A stretch of DNA of 64,000 nucleotides from Roseomonas haemaphysalidis (GTDB lineage Bacteria; Pseudomonadota; Alphaproteobacteria; Acetobacterales; Acetobacteraceae), in contig NZ_CP061177.1 in NCBI RefSeq assembly GCF_017355405.1, positions 3,098,501 to 3,162,500 on the forward strand, read 5' to 3'. Made by a program: the position numbers and the translations under genes. Numbering within the stretch: the stretch's first letter is position 1; each line of letters opens with the position of its first letter. The notes under the pieces were generated by a model, which worked only from the letters and a program-made list of their open reading frames with translations, did no database searches and was not told the DNA's origin. Below are positions 28,735 to 36,675 of the stretch, piece after piece.

Positions 28735-29340
28735 ATGAGCATCGCCGACCGCGTCCGCGTCCACAGCGTTGAAACGCTGTCCGACAACCACTACACCCTG
28801 CGGCGCGCCACCTTCGACTTCCGCCGCAACGACGGCCGGTGGCAACGCCAGGTGCGCGAAAGCTTTGACCGCGGCGACGCCGCCGCCATCCTGCTGTTCG
28901 ACCCCGACCGCCGCACCGTGGTGCTGGTGCGGCAATTCCGCTTTCCCGCCTTCAGCAACGGCCACGACGCGCTGCTGCTGGAGGTGCCCGCCGGCATGCT
29001 GGACGCCGCGGCGCCCGCGGCGCGCATCCGCACCGAGGTGGAAGAGGAAACCGGCTTCCGCGTGTCCGGCGTGGAGCCGGTGTTCCAGGCCTTCAGCAGC
29101 CCCGGCGCGGTGACGGAGCGGGTGCACTGCTTTGTCGGCCGCTACCGCCCCGCCGACCGCCACGGCCCGGGCGGCGGCCACGCGGCGGAAGGCGAGGACA
29201 TCGAGGTGCTGGAGCCGAGCATCGAGGATGCGCTGGCGATGCTGCGCGACGGCGGCATCCGCGACAGCAAGACCATCATGCTGTTGCAGCACGCGGCGCT
29301 GCACCTGTTTCCCGGCGCGGTGGCGACACCAGGAAAATAA
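28735..29340 (+). CDS. Nudix hydrolase, NudK (GDP-mannose pyrophosphatase) type
   Basis: A 201-residue Nudix enzyme. It carries the NudK-type variant of the Nudix box, GMLDAAAPAARIRTEVEEETGF, with the core EVEEETGF. NHYTLRRATFDFRRNDGRWQRQVRE and VVLVRQFRFPAF match GDP-mannose hydrolases, so it likely removes GDP-mannose or related nucleotide sugars. Divergent from the MpaB-type gene, and its stop lies 4 bp from the convergent AbrB-type gene. Confidence 0.87.
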   Translation: MSIADRVRVHSVETLSDNHYTLRRATFDFRRNDGRWQRQVRESFDRGDAAAILLFDPDRRTVVLVRQFRFPAFSNGHDALLLEVPAGMLDAAAPAARIRTEVEEETGFRVSGVEPVFQAFSSPGAVTERVHCFVGRYRPADRHGPGGGHAAEGEDIEVLEPSIEDALAMLRDGGIRDSKTIMLLQHAALHLFPGAVATPGK

Positions 29341-29344
29341 TCCT

Positions 29345-29551
29345 TCACTTGGCGGCGGGTTTGCGGCTATGCTGCGCAGCCGCCACCGGCCGTGGCTTGT
29401 CCGCCGGGCAAACCAGCCGCGCCGGCCACAGCAGCAGCACGCCGTCGCAGACCTGCGTGCGGAAATACACGGGATTGCCCAGTTGCTCGACCACTGCGCG
29501 CGGCAAGGTGAGCTGGTTTTTGCTGGTGAGCTTCGCCATGCCGGTGGTCAT
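29345..29551 (-). CDS. AbrB/SpoVT-type small DNA-binding protein
   Basis: A 68-residue protein. MAKLTSKNQLTLPRAVVEQLG is the N-terminal swapped-hairpin DNA-binding fold of the AbrB/MazE family, followed by a basic Lys/Arg/Pro-rich tail. The family includes transition-state regulators and the antitoxins of toxin-antitoxin pairs. No toxin frame adjoins it, so it is either an orphan antitoxin or a regulator. Its ATG follows CGGAGAA. It is transcribed from the promoter at 29579-29607, which carries a perfect palindrome in its spacer, so autoregulation is likely. Confidence 0.85.
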   Translation of the reverse strand: MTTGMAKLTSKNQLTLPRAVVEQLGNPVYFRTQVCDGVLLLWPARLVCPADKPRPVAAAQHSRKPAAK

Positions 29552-29565
29552 CGCCGCTGTTCTCC

Positions 29566-29586
29566 GTAAGAAAGTAAGATGGTAAG
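29566..29586. repeat. Three direct GTAAG repeats, 8 bp apart
   Basis: GTAAG occurs at 29566, 29574 and 29582 with exactly 8 bp spacing, close to the AbrB-type gene's promoter. On the gene's strand this is CTTAC x3. It is a likely protein-binding array next to the palindrome. Confidence 0.7.
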
Positions 29587-29607
29587 GAATATATTCCTTG
29601 TTGTCAA
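29579..29607 (-). promoter_or_regulatory. Promoter of the AbrB-type gene with operator palindrome in the spacer
   Basis: On the minus strand, a perfect -35 TTGACA (29602-29607), a 17 bp spacer and a -10-like TACCAT (29579-29584). The spacer holds the 16 bp perfect palindrome AAGGAATATATTCCTT (29584-29599). The predicted transcript would start about 20 bases before the ATG at 29551. A protein bound to the palindrome would block polymerase, which fits autorepression by the encoded AbrB-type protein. The binder itself is inferred. Confidence 0.7.
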
Positions 29608-29668
29608 GCCCAAGCCGGTGCCGGCAATGTGGCTCGACGCGCCGCGCCCGCGCGGCTAATCCGCGCGC

Positions 29669-30649
29669 ATGACCGTCCAAACCCGCACCGTCCACGCCGC
29701 CGACGCCGACTCCAGGCTGGACCGCTGGTTCCGCCGCTACTTTCCGCAGCTCACCCAGGGCGCGCTGCAAAAGCTGCTGCGCACCGGCCAGGTGCGGGTG
29801 GACGGCAAGCGGGCCGAAGCCAGCACGCGGCTGGAGCGCGGCCAGGAAGTGCGCATCCCGCCCATTCCGGAAGGCCCCGCCCCCGACACCGGCCCCCGCG
29901 TGCGGGAGGTCTCGGCCGCCGACGCCAAGATGCTGGAACAGGCCATCCTCTACATGGACGACCAGGTGATCGCGCTGGACAAGCCGCATGGCCTGGCCGT
30001 CCAGGGCGGCCCCAACATCACCAAGCACCTGGACGGCATGCTGGACGCGCTGCGCTTCGACCACGAGGAGCGTCCGCGGCTGGTGCACCGGCTGGACCGC
30101 GATACCTCCGGCGTCATCCTGCTGGCGCGCGACCAGCGCTCGGCCTCGTTCCTGGCCGCCAACTTCCGTTCGCGCGACGCGGAAAAGACCTATTGGGCCA
30201 TCGTGGTGGGCCAGCCGCAGTACGAGGGCGGGCGCATCGACATGCCGCTGGCCAAGCAGGGCGGCGGCCCGATGGGCGAGCGCGTGGTGCCCGCCCAGGG
30301 CAAGGAAGGCGCCTTCGCCGTGACCGAGTATTCCACCATGGACGTGGCCCGCCGCCACGCCACCTGGCTGGAGCTGCGGCCGCTGACCGGGCGCACCCAC
30401 CAGCTGCGCGTGCACTGCGCCGCCGCCCTGGAATGCCCGATTCTGGGTGATGGCAAGTATGGCGGCCAGGCCGCGCACCTGGAGGGCATGTCGCACAGCC
30501 TGCACCTGCACGCCCGGCGCCTGTCCATCCCGCACCCCGAGGGCGGGCGGATTGAAGTGACGGCCCCGTTGCCGCCGCACATGCTGGAAAGCTTCGCCAC
30601 GCTGGGCTTCGGCAAGCCGCGCAACGCGGCGGCCAAGCGCACGGCCTGA
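29669..30649 (+). CDS. rluC: RluA-family 23S rRNA pseudouridine synthase
   Basis: A 326-residue enzyme. The N-terminal S4 RNA-binding domain (residues ~15-70: SRLDRWFRRYFPQLTQGALQKLLRTGQVRVDGKRA) is followed by the RluA catalytic domain with HRLDRDTSG, whose Asp (D143) is the catalytic residue, and GRTHQLRVHCA. It modifies uridines in rRNA. RluC is the likeliest match; RluD is an alternative I cannot exclude. The AbrB-type gene is divergent; the AsmA gene follows after 4 bp in the same direction. Confidence 0.92.
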   Translation: MTVQTRTVHAADADSRLDRWFRRYFPQLTQGALQKLLRTGQVRVDGKRAEASTRLERGQEVRIPPIPEGPAPDTGPRVREVSAADAKMLEQAILYMDDQVIALDKPHGLAVQGGPNITKHLDGMLDALRFDHEERPRLVHRLDRDTSGVILLARDQRSASFLAANFRSRDAEKTYWAIVVGQPQYEGGRIDMPLAKQGGGPMGERVVPAQGKEGAFAVTEYSTMDVARRHATWLELRPLTGRTHQLRVHCAAALECPILGDGKYGGQAAHLEGMSHSLHLHARRLSIPHPEGGRIEVTAPLPPHMLESFATLGFGKPRNAAAKRTA

Positions 30650-30653
30650 CGCG

Positions 30654-33176
30654 ATGAACGCGCCGCGCCGCGCCCTGGTGGTCCTGGCCGTGGTGCTGGC
30701 GGTGCCGGCCGCCGCCTATGGCACGCTGCGCTTTCTGCTGCGCGACGAGGCGCTGCGCCCCCGGCTGGTCGCCGCCGTGGAACAGGCCACCGGCCGCCGG
30801 CTGAGCATTGCCGGCCCCATCGGCCTGAAGCTGTCGCTGGTGCCGACGCTGACGCTGGAAGGCGTGGCGTTGTCCAACCCGCCCGGCGCCAGCCGCCCGG
30901 ACATGCTGACCGCCGGGCGGGTGGAAGCCTCGCTGGCCCTGCTGCCCCTGTTGTCCCGCCACGTGGCGCTGGAACAGGTGACGCTGATCGACCCCGACCT
31001 GCTGCTGGAGCGCGATGCCACGGGTCGCGGCAACTGGCTGTTCGGCCCGCCCCGCGCGCCCGCCGCGCCCGCCCCCGCCGCAGCGGCCCCCGCCACGGCG
31101 CCGGCCGAGCCGCTGCAATTGTCGATCGCCGCCGCCGGCGTGCAGGGCGGCCGCGTCGCCTGGCTGCCCGCCCCCGGCGGCCGGACCGAGACACTGGAGA
31201 TCGGCGCGCTGTCGCTGCGCGCCGCGGCCCCAACCGCGCCCATGGAGCTGTCCGGCCAGGTTACCTGGCGCGGCGTTTCGCTGGCGGCGGAAGGCCAGTC
31301 CGGCCCGCTGCCGCGCCTGCTGGGCGCCACCGCCGAGCCGGCGGCCTGGCCGTTGCGGCTGGCGCTGTCCGCGCCCGGGCTGCGGGCGGTCCTGGACGGT
31401 GCCGTGAGCCGGCCGGAAGCCGCCGCCGGCTGGCATGCCACGCTGGATGCCTCGGCCGACCGTGCGGAGCGGCTGGCGCCCCTGTTGCCGGGCCTGTCGC
31501 TGCCGCCGTTGCTGGGGCTGGAGGTGCAGGCGGAACTGGCCGATGCCGGCGCCGGCCTGCCGCCGCGCCTGCTTTCGCTGCGGGCCAGCACCGATGGCGG
31601 CGACCTCGGCGCCTTGCTGCCCGGGCTGGCGCTGGGCGCCGCCACGTTGGCCATACCAGCGGAAAACGCCCCGCCGCAGGCCGAGGCGGCCGTCACGGTG
31701 CGCGGCACCGGTTGGCAGCTGCAGGCCGCGCTGCCGCCGCCGGCCACCCTGCTGTCCGCCGCCCCCTGGCCGGTCACCGTGGCGCTGCGCGGCGAGGGCA
31801 TTTCCGCGCGGGCGGAGGGCATGCTGGCGGGCAGCGCGCACCGCGACTGGGATGGCCGGCTGGAGCTGCAGGCCGCCGACACCACGCCGCTGCTGCAGGC
31901 CCTGGCGCTGCCCTGGCCCAAGCAGCACGACCTGCGGCTGGCCACCGGGCTGGCGCGCGACGCCGCCGGGGTGACGCTGGCCGGGCTGCAGCTTTCCACG
32001 CGCGAGCTGGCGCTGGAAGGCGGCGCCAGCATCGCCACCACCGGTCCGCGCCCGGCGATCCACGGCGTGCTGCACGCGCCGCGCATCGACCTCGATGCCC
32101 TGCTGCACCCGCTGCCGGCGGCGTCCCCCGCCACCAGCCCGGCACCGGCCGTGCCCGCCACCCCCGCCGTGCCGCAGCCCGCGAACACCGACCGCATGGT
32201 GATTCCGCCGCTGCCCCTGCCCTTCGGCTGGCTGCTCCGGCTGGACGCCGACCTGCGGCTGACGGTCGGCGAGCTGGTCGCCAATGGCATCACCTATCGC
32301 GACCAGCGCGCCACCCTGGCCCTGGCCGGGGGCCGGCTGGTGGCGGACCCGGTTTCGCTCGGCATTCCGGGCGGGCGGCTGTTTCTGGCACTGCGGGCCG
32401 ACGCCACCGCCACCCCGCCGCAGCTCGCGCTCAAGGCACGGCACGAAGGCGCCGGGCTGGAGCTGCGGCCCCTGCTGCAATCCTACCACCTGCCCGCCCA
32501 GGCCGATGGCCGGCTGGAACTGGATGCCGAGCTGGCCGGCCGGGGCGGCGACCTGCGGTCCCAGGCGGCCTCGCTGAACGGCAGCCTCGGCCTCGCGGTG
32601 GCCAATGGCCAGGTGGACGTGGCGCTGCTGGACCGCGTGTCGGGCGAGCTGCGCCGGCTGTTGCTGCCGGAAGCACCGGCCGGCGGCAGCGCGCCGCTGC
32701 GCTGCCTCGCATTGCGCGTGGCGCTGCGCGACGGCGTGGCCCGGCCCGAGGCGTTGCTGCTGGAAAGCGGGCTGGGCAACGTGGCCGGCAGCGGCGAGAT
32801 CGACCTGGGGCAGGAGCGGCTGAACCTGCGCCTGCTGCCGCAGGTGCGGCTGGGCGGCGTTGGCATCAGCGCGCCGGTGCGGGTGACGGGCAGCTTCGCC
32901 AAGCCGGGCTACCGGCTGGACCAGGGCGGCGCCGCGCAGGCGGCGGCGGGCATCGTGGGGGAGCTGGCGTCGCGGCAGCGCGAATCCGGCGTCGCCGCGC
33001 TGGGGCAGCTGGCGGAAGCCCTGGCCGGGCGCCCCGGCGGCGGCCTGCCGGATTGCGCGCAGCAACTGGCCGTGGCGCGCGGAGGCCGGGCCGGGCCAGT
33101 GCCGCCGGCGGAGGCCCGGCCGGAACAGCGGCGGGTCAATCCGGGCGAACTGCTGCGTGGGCTGCTGGGGCGGTAA
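30654..33176 (+). CDS. AsmA family protein
   Basis: An 840-residue protein with one N-terminal membrane helix (RRALVVLAVVLAVPAAAYGTLRFLL). The AsmA opening RLSIAGPIGLKLSLVPTLTLEGVALSNPPGAS is followed by a long region of beta-strands typical of bridge-like lipid-transport proteins. The C-terminal conserved AsmA part includes GELVANGITYRDQRATLALAGGRLV and the block NLRLLPQVRLGGVGISAPVRVTGSFAKPGY. The family shuttles or organises lipids across the periplasm. It follows rluC by 4 bp and may be co-transcribed. Confidence 0.88.
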   Translation: MNAPRRALVVLAVVLAVPAAAYGTLRFLLRDEALRPRLVAAVEQATGRRLSIAGPIGLKLSLVPTLTLEGVALSNPPGASRPDMLTAGRVEASLALLPLLSRHVALEQVTLIDPDLLLERDATGRGNWLFGPPRAPAAPAPAAAAPATAPAEPLQLSIAAAGVQGGRVAWLPAPGGRTETLEIGALSLRAAAPTAPMELSGQVTWRGVSLAAEGQSGPLPRLLGATAEPAAWPLRLALSAPGLRAVLDGAVSRPEAAAGWHATLDASADRAERLAPLLPGLSLPPLLGLEVQAELADAGAGLPPRLLSLRASTDGGDLGALLPGLALGAATLAIPAENAPPQAEAAVTVRGTGWQLQAALPPPATLLSAAPWPVTVALRGEGISARAEGMLAGSAHRDWDGRLELQAADTTPLLQALALPWPKQHDLRLATGLARDAAGVTLAGLQLSTRELALEGGASIATTGPRPAIHGVLHAPRIDLDALLHPLPAASPATSPAPAVPATPAVPQPANTDRMVIPPLPLPFGWLLRLDADLRLTVGELVANGITYRDQRATLALAGGRLVADPVSLGIPGGRLFLALRADATATPPQLALKARHEGAGLELRPLLQSYHLPAQADGRLELDAELAGRGGDLRSQAASLNGSLGLAVANGQVDVALLDRVSGELRRLLLPEAPAGGSAPLRCLALRVALRDGVARPEALLLESGLGNVAGSGEIDLGQERLNLRLLPQVRLGGVGISAPVRVTGSFAKPGYRLDQGGAAQAAAGIVGELASRQRESGVAALGQLAEALAGRPGGGLPDCAQQLAVARGGRAGPVPPAEARPEQRRVNPGELLRGLLGR

Positions 33177-33183
33177 ACAAGAG

Positions 33184-33213
33184 AAAGGCCGAGGAAGGAA
33201 TTCCCCGGCCTTT
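33184..33213. terminator. Hairpin between the AsmA gene and recA
   Basis: Arms AAAGGCCGaGG and CCcCGGCCTTT (one mismatch) around GAATT-type loop bases. It lies between the convergent AsmA and recA genes. The T run is short, so termination strength is uncertain. Confidence 0.5.
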
Positions 33214-33321
33214 CGTTATCTGACGCATCGGTTCCGGTAGCGGCCGGAATGCCACGAGGCCGTGGCTGGTCCGGTCGGGCCCGGACAAAGCGACCGGGGG
33301 AATTCCTTCCCCCAGCCTTGC

Positions 33322-34359
33322 TTACTCCGCCGCCGCAGCATCCTCGGCATCCGGCGTCGTCAGCATCGCATCGGCCACCACGCCCGCCTGGGCGCGCACC
33401 CGCTTCTCGATGCTTTCGGCCATCGCCGGGTTGTCGCGCAGGAACTGCTTGGCGTTCTCGCGCCCCTGGCCGATGCGCTGGTTGTCGCAGGAGAACCAGG
33501 CGCCCGACTTCTCCACCACGCCGGCCTTGACGCCGAGGTCGATCAACTCGCCGACCTTGGAGATGCCCTCGCCGTACATGATGTCGAACTCCAGCTGGCG
33601 GAACGGCGGCGCCATCTTGTTCTTCACCACCTTCACGCGCGTCTGGTTGCCGACGACGTTCTCGCGATCCTTGATCTGCCCGATGCGGCGGATCTCCATG
33701 CGGCAGGAGGCGTAGAACTTCAGCGCGTTGCCGCCCGTGGTCGTCTCCGGGTTGCCGAACATGACGCCGATCTTGAGCCGGATCTGGTTCAGGAAGATCA
33801 ACAGCGTGTTGGAGCGCGACACGGTGCCGGTCAGCTTGCGCAGCGCCTGCGACATCAGGCGGGCATGCAGGCCCACATGGGTGTCGCCCATCTCGCCTTC
33901 CAGCTCGGCGCGCGGCACCAGGGCGGCGACGGAATCGACCACCACCACGTCGATGGCGCCGGAGCGGACCAGCGTGTCGCAAATCTCCAGCGCCTGCTCG
34001 CCGGCGTCGGGCTGGGAGATCAGCAGGTTGTCCACGTCCACGCCCAGCTTGCGGGCATAGCCGGGGTCCAGCGCATGCTCGGCGTCGATAAAGGCGCAGG
34101 TGCCGCCCTTCTTCTGCGCCTCGGCGATGGCATGCAGCGCCAGCGTCGTCTTGCCCGAGCTTTCGGGGCCGTAGATCTCGATGATGCGGCCCTTGGGCAG
34201 GCCGCCGATGCCCAGCGCCAGGTCGAGGCCGAGCGAGCCGGTGGAGATCACCTCCACCTCGTCGTTCCCCTGCTTGGCGCCCATGCGCATGATAGAGCCC
34301 TTGCCGAAGGCCCGTTCGATCTGGCTGAGGGCGGCGTCGAGCGCCTTGTTCTTGTCCAT
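33322..34359 (-). CDS. recA: Recombinase A
   Basis: A 345-residue RecA. Walker A GPESSGKT is at residues 64-71. The core has the usual [30 protein letters not shown] and [24 protein letters not shown] segments, and the acidic C-terminus ends AEDAAAAE. The ATG at 34359 gives the family's [27 protein letters not shown]. It mediates strand exchange and triggers LexA cleavage. A LexA-type box lies about 140 bp upstream (34499-34513), overlapping the likely promoter. Confidence 0.98.
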   Translation of the reverse strand: MDKNKALDAALSQIERAFGKGSIMRMGAKQGNDEVEVISTGSLGLDLALGIGGLPKGRIIEIYGPESSGKTTLALHAIAEAQKKGGTCAFIDAEHALDPGYARKLGVDVDNLLISQPDAGEQALEICDTLVRSGAIDVVVVDSVAALVPRAELEGEMGDTHVGLHARLMSQALRKLTGTVSRSNTLLIFLNQIRLKIGVMFGNPETTTGGNALKFYASCRMEIRRIGQIKDRENVVGNQTRVKVVKNKMAPPFRQLEFDIMYGEGISKVGELIDLGVKAGVVEKSGAWFSCDNQRIGQGRENAKQFLRDNPAMAESIEKRVRAQAGVVADAMLTTPDAEDAAAAE

Positions 34360-34498
34360 GGTGTAAGCAGCCCTTCTGGCAATCGCCGTGATGGTAGGAG
34401 AGGCGGTGGGGCAACGTCCAGCGGCACCCACCGCTCACTCACGAAGTCGCGATCACTGTGGCGGGCTTTCCGGAGCCGGAAAAGACCACCGCGTTCGT

Positions 34499-34513
34499 GT
34501 TCGCTATATGTTC
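34499..34513. promoter_or_regulatory. SOS (LexA) box upstream of recA
   Basis: GTTC (34499-34502), seven bases, GTTC (34510-34513): the alphaproteobacterial LexA direct repeat GTTC-N7-GTTC. A further GTTC lies at 34493-34496, giving GTTC-N2-GTTC-N7-GTTC. The recA promoter is probably the -35-like TTGCAC (minus strand, 34528-34533) with a -10 at about 34503-34510, so LexA would sit on the -10. Downstream only recA is served. LexA itself is not encoded in the window. Confidence 0.85.
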
Positions 34514-34538
34514 ACATCGGCGCCCCGGTGCAAGGGTT

Positions 34539-36053
34539 TCAGCATGCCGGAACCACCGCTTTTCCCACCGCCTCGACCAGTCCCGCGGGGCTGTAAGGCT
34601 TGGCCAGGAAACGGATGCCCGCCGCGTCCGGCGCCGCCTCCACCGCCGACTGCGCGTAGCCACTGACCAGCAGCACGGGCAGCGCCGGAAAGCGCAGGCG
34701 CAGGGCCTGTGCCAGCGCCACGCCGTCCATGCCCGGCATCGCCACGTCGGACACCAGCTGGCCCGGCACCAGCCCGGCCTCGATCAGTTCCAACGCGGTC
34801 TCGGCATCCTCGGCCACCGCCACGTCATGCCCGGCGCGGCGCAGGGCGCGCTCCGCCAGGCGGCGCAGCGGCGCCTCGTCCTCCACCAGCAGCACCGGCC
34901 CGGCGGGCGGCGCCAGCGCTGCGGCCGCGGGCGGCGCGGCGGGCGCCTCCGCCTCGCCCTCCACCCGCGGCAGCAGGATGCGGAAGCGGGTGCCCTGCCC
35001 CGGCGCGCTGTCCACCACCATGAAGCCGCCGGACTGGCGCACGATGCCGTGCACGGTGGCCAGTCCCAGCCCGGTGCCACCCTGGTCGATGCGCGTGGTG
35101 AAAAACGGCTCGAAGATCCGTGGCAAGGCCTCGGGCGCGATGCCCTGGCCGGTATCGGCCACCTCCAGCACCGTCCAGCGCCCGGCGGGCACGGTGTCCG
35201 GCGTGCCGCACAGCGGGGCCAACAGCACCTCGCGCGTCGTGGACAGCCGCAGCCGGCCGCCCTGGGGCATGGCCTGCCGCGCGTTGATCGCCAGGTTCAT
35301 CACCACGCGGTCCAGCTGCGAGGGGTCGATTCGCACCAGCCGCCCAGGTTCGTCCAGCGTCACCTCCAGCACCACGCCCTGGCGCTGGCCGCCCGATTGC
35401 AGCAAGGCGGCGATGCCCTGCACCGCCTCGTTCAACGGCACCAGCCGGGGTTCCAGCACCTGTTGGCGGGCATAGGCCAGCAGCTGCCGCACCAGCCCGG
35501 CGCCCCGCTCCGCCGCTTGGCGCACCTGTGCCAGCTCCGCCGCCAGGGCTGGGTCGGGCGACGGGCCGGCCAGCCGCAGCGCATCCTCGCCAGCACCCAG
35601 CACCACGGTGAGAAGGTTGTTGAAGTCGTGCGCGATGCCGCCTGCCAGCGCGCCCAGGGTTTGCAGCCGGTCCGCTTCCGCCGAGTCCTGCACGGGGACC
35701 AGCGGTTGCAGCAGCAACAGCGCCTCGCTCCCCGGCAGGGGAATGCGCCGTGCCGCGACCGGTGGCTCCGGCATGCCTTCAGGCGCCGCCAGACGAAATT
35801 CCCGCACGCCCTGCCCATGGTCCAGCCAGCCCGCCACGGCGTCCCGATCCACCGCCGCGAACAGGCGTGGCGCCGGCAGGCCGGGCTGTGGCGGGCGGGT
35901 CGGTCCCAGTGCGGCGCGCAGCGCGGGGTTGGCGTGGCGCAGCACGCTGCGCGCGTCCAGCAACGCCGCCGGGCCGGGCCAGCCTTGCAGCACCGCCAGC
36001 GCCACCGGGTTGATCCTGGGTCGAAACGGCCACCATCTCATGGTGGCCAGCAT
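34539..36053 (-). CDS. CckA-like hybrid histidine kinase (PAS-HK-REC)
   Basis: A 504-residue soluble-looking protein. A PAS-like N-terminus (~15-125) is followed by the kinase H box GGIAHDFNNLLTVV (H142), with VRQLLAYARQQVLEPR, N box NLAINARQAMPQGG, G boxes DTGQGIAPE and GTGLGLATVHG, and a C-terminal receiver with LLVEDEAPLRR, SDVAMPGMDG (phospho-acceptor Asp) and FLAKPYS. The kinase and receiver closely resemble CckA, the cell-cycle kinase. CckA usually has two membrane helices and two PAS domains, but here only one PAS is visible and no helices, so this may be a shortened orthologue or a CckA-like paralogue. It ends just before the recA promoter. Start ATG 36053 or 36041. Confidence 0.85.
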   Translation of the reverse strand: MLATMRWWPFRPRINPVALAVLQGWPGPAALLDARSVLRHANPALRAALGPTRPPQPGLPAPRLFAAVDRDAVAGWLDHGQGVREFRLAAPEGMPEPPVAARRIPLPGSEALLLLQPLVPVQDSAEADRLQTLGALAGGIAHDFNNLLTVVLGAGEDALRLAGPSPDPALAAELAQVRQAAERGAGLVRQLLAYARQQVLEPRLVPLNEAVQGIAALLQSGGQRQGVVLEVTLDEPGRLVRIDPSQLDRVVMNLAINARQAMPQGGRLRLSTTREVLLAPLCGTPDTVPAGRWTVLEVADTGQGIAPEALPRIFEPFFTTRIDQGGTGLGLATVHGIVRQSGGFMVVDSAPGQGTRFRILLPRVEGEAEAPAAPPAAAALAPPAGPVLLVEDEAPLRRLAERALRRAGHDVAVAEDAETALELIEAGLVPGQLVSDVAMPGMDGVALAQALRLRFPALPVLLVSGYAQSAVEAAPDAAGIRFLAKPYSPAGLVEAVGKAVVPAC

Positions 36054-36424
36054 ACCCTCACGAAGCCGTGATGCGCAGAGATTATCGGAGCATCCTGAGC
36101 GTCTGGCTCAACAGACCCTGGCAGCTGCGCAGGGTGCTCAGATTGTCCGAGGGGCCCGAGGGTACTGGCAACAAACCCAGGCCGCCCGGGCCACGGGCGG
36201 CTGGCAGGGCGGAACCGGGCTCGCCGTCCCGCGTCAGCTGGCCGGCAACGGACAGGATCTGCTCCGGTCCCGGCGCCTGGCCGGCCGCCACCGCCAAGGC
36301 GTGATCCATTCGCATGCTGCCGCTCCTGCCATTGTGCGGCGGCAATCTGGCAGGCCCCGGTGAAGAAACCGTCAAGGCCGGCGCGTTAGCGATTCGCTCA
36401 CCGGCCAGCGGCTAGAATGCGGGC
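36054..36424. other. Region between the CckA-like kinase and the small plus-strand gene
   Basis: This 371 bp stretch holds one likely small minus-strand gene (36082-36315, listed separately). Between 36316 and 36424 I see no gene; it is the divergent promoter space of the small genes. No recognised element was found there. Confidence 0.5.
36082..36315 (-). CDS. Small hypothetical protein upstream of the CckA-like kinase
   Basis: A 77-residue frame with a good ribosome binding site (CAGGAG, about 8 bases before ATG). The N-terminus (MRMDHALAVAAGQAPGPEQILSVAGQLTRD) is helix-like, and the C-terminus (LSTLRSCQGLLSQTLRMLR) is amphipathic. It precedes the kinase in the same direction with a 28 bp gap, so co-transcription is possible. 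I do not recognise the family. Coding status is probable only. Confidence 0.55.
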   Translation of the reverse strand: MRMDHALAVAAGQAPGPEQILSVAGQLTRDGEPGSALPAARGPGGLGLLPVPSGPSDNLSTLRSCQGLLSQTLRMLR

Positions 36425-36667
36425 ATGACCGACGCGCCCCACCCCGCCATCCTGGCGAGCATCGACCGGATGGACACCACGCTGGCGTTGGCCACGGCGC
36501 TCGCCAATTCCGGGCGGACGCTGGACCTGGACGGGCTGGAAGCGGAAATGACCCGGCTGTGCGGCGCCGTGCTGATGCTGCCGGCGCCGGAAGGCCGGGC
36601 GTTGCGCCCGGCCATGGCCGGGCTGCTGGCGCGGCTGGAAAGCCTGTCCGCCACGCTGCTGCGCTGA
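36425..36667 (+). CDS. Small hypothetical protein, helical
   Basis: An 80-residue frame (MTDAPHPAILASIDRMDTTLALATALANSGRTLDLDGLE in pieces) rich in Leu and Ala and probably all-helical. It is divergent from the 36082-36315 gene and convergent with speE, with 8 bp between stops. No family recognised. Its composition fits the real genes around it. Confidence 0.55.
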   Translation: MTDAPHPAILASIDRMDTTLALATALANSGRTLDLDGLEAEMTRLCGAVLMLPAPEGRALRPAMAGLLARLESLSATLLR

Positions 36668-36675
36668 AGGCCGCC

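Noticed and set aside
29345..29551. Complete toxin-antitoxin pair
   Set aside because: The AbrB-type gene has no adjacent toxin frame on either side; its neighbours are the Nudix and pseudouridine synthase genes.
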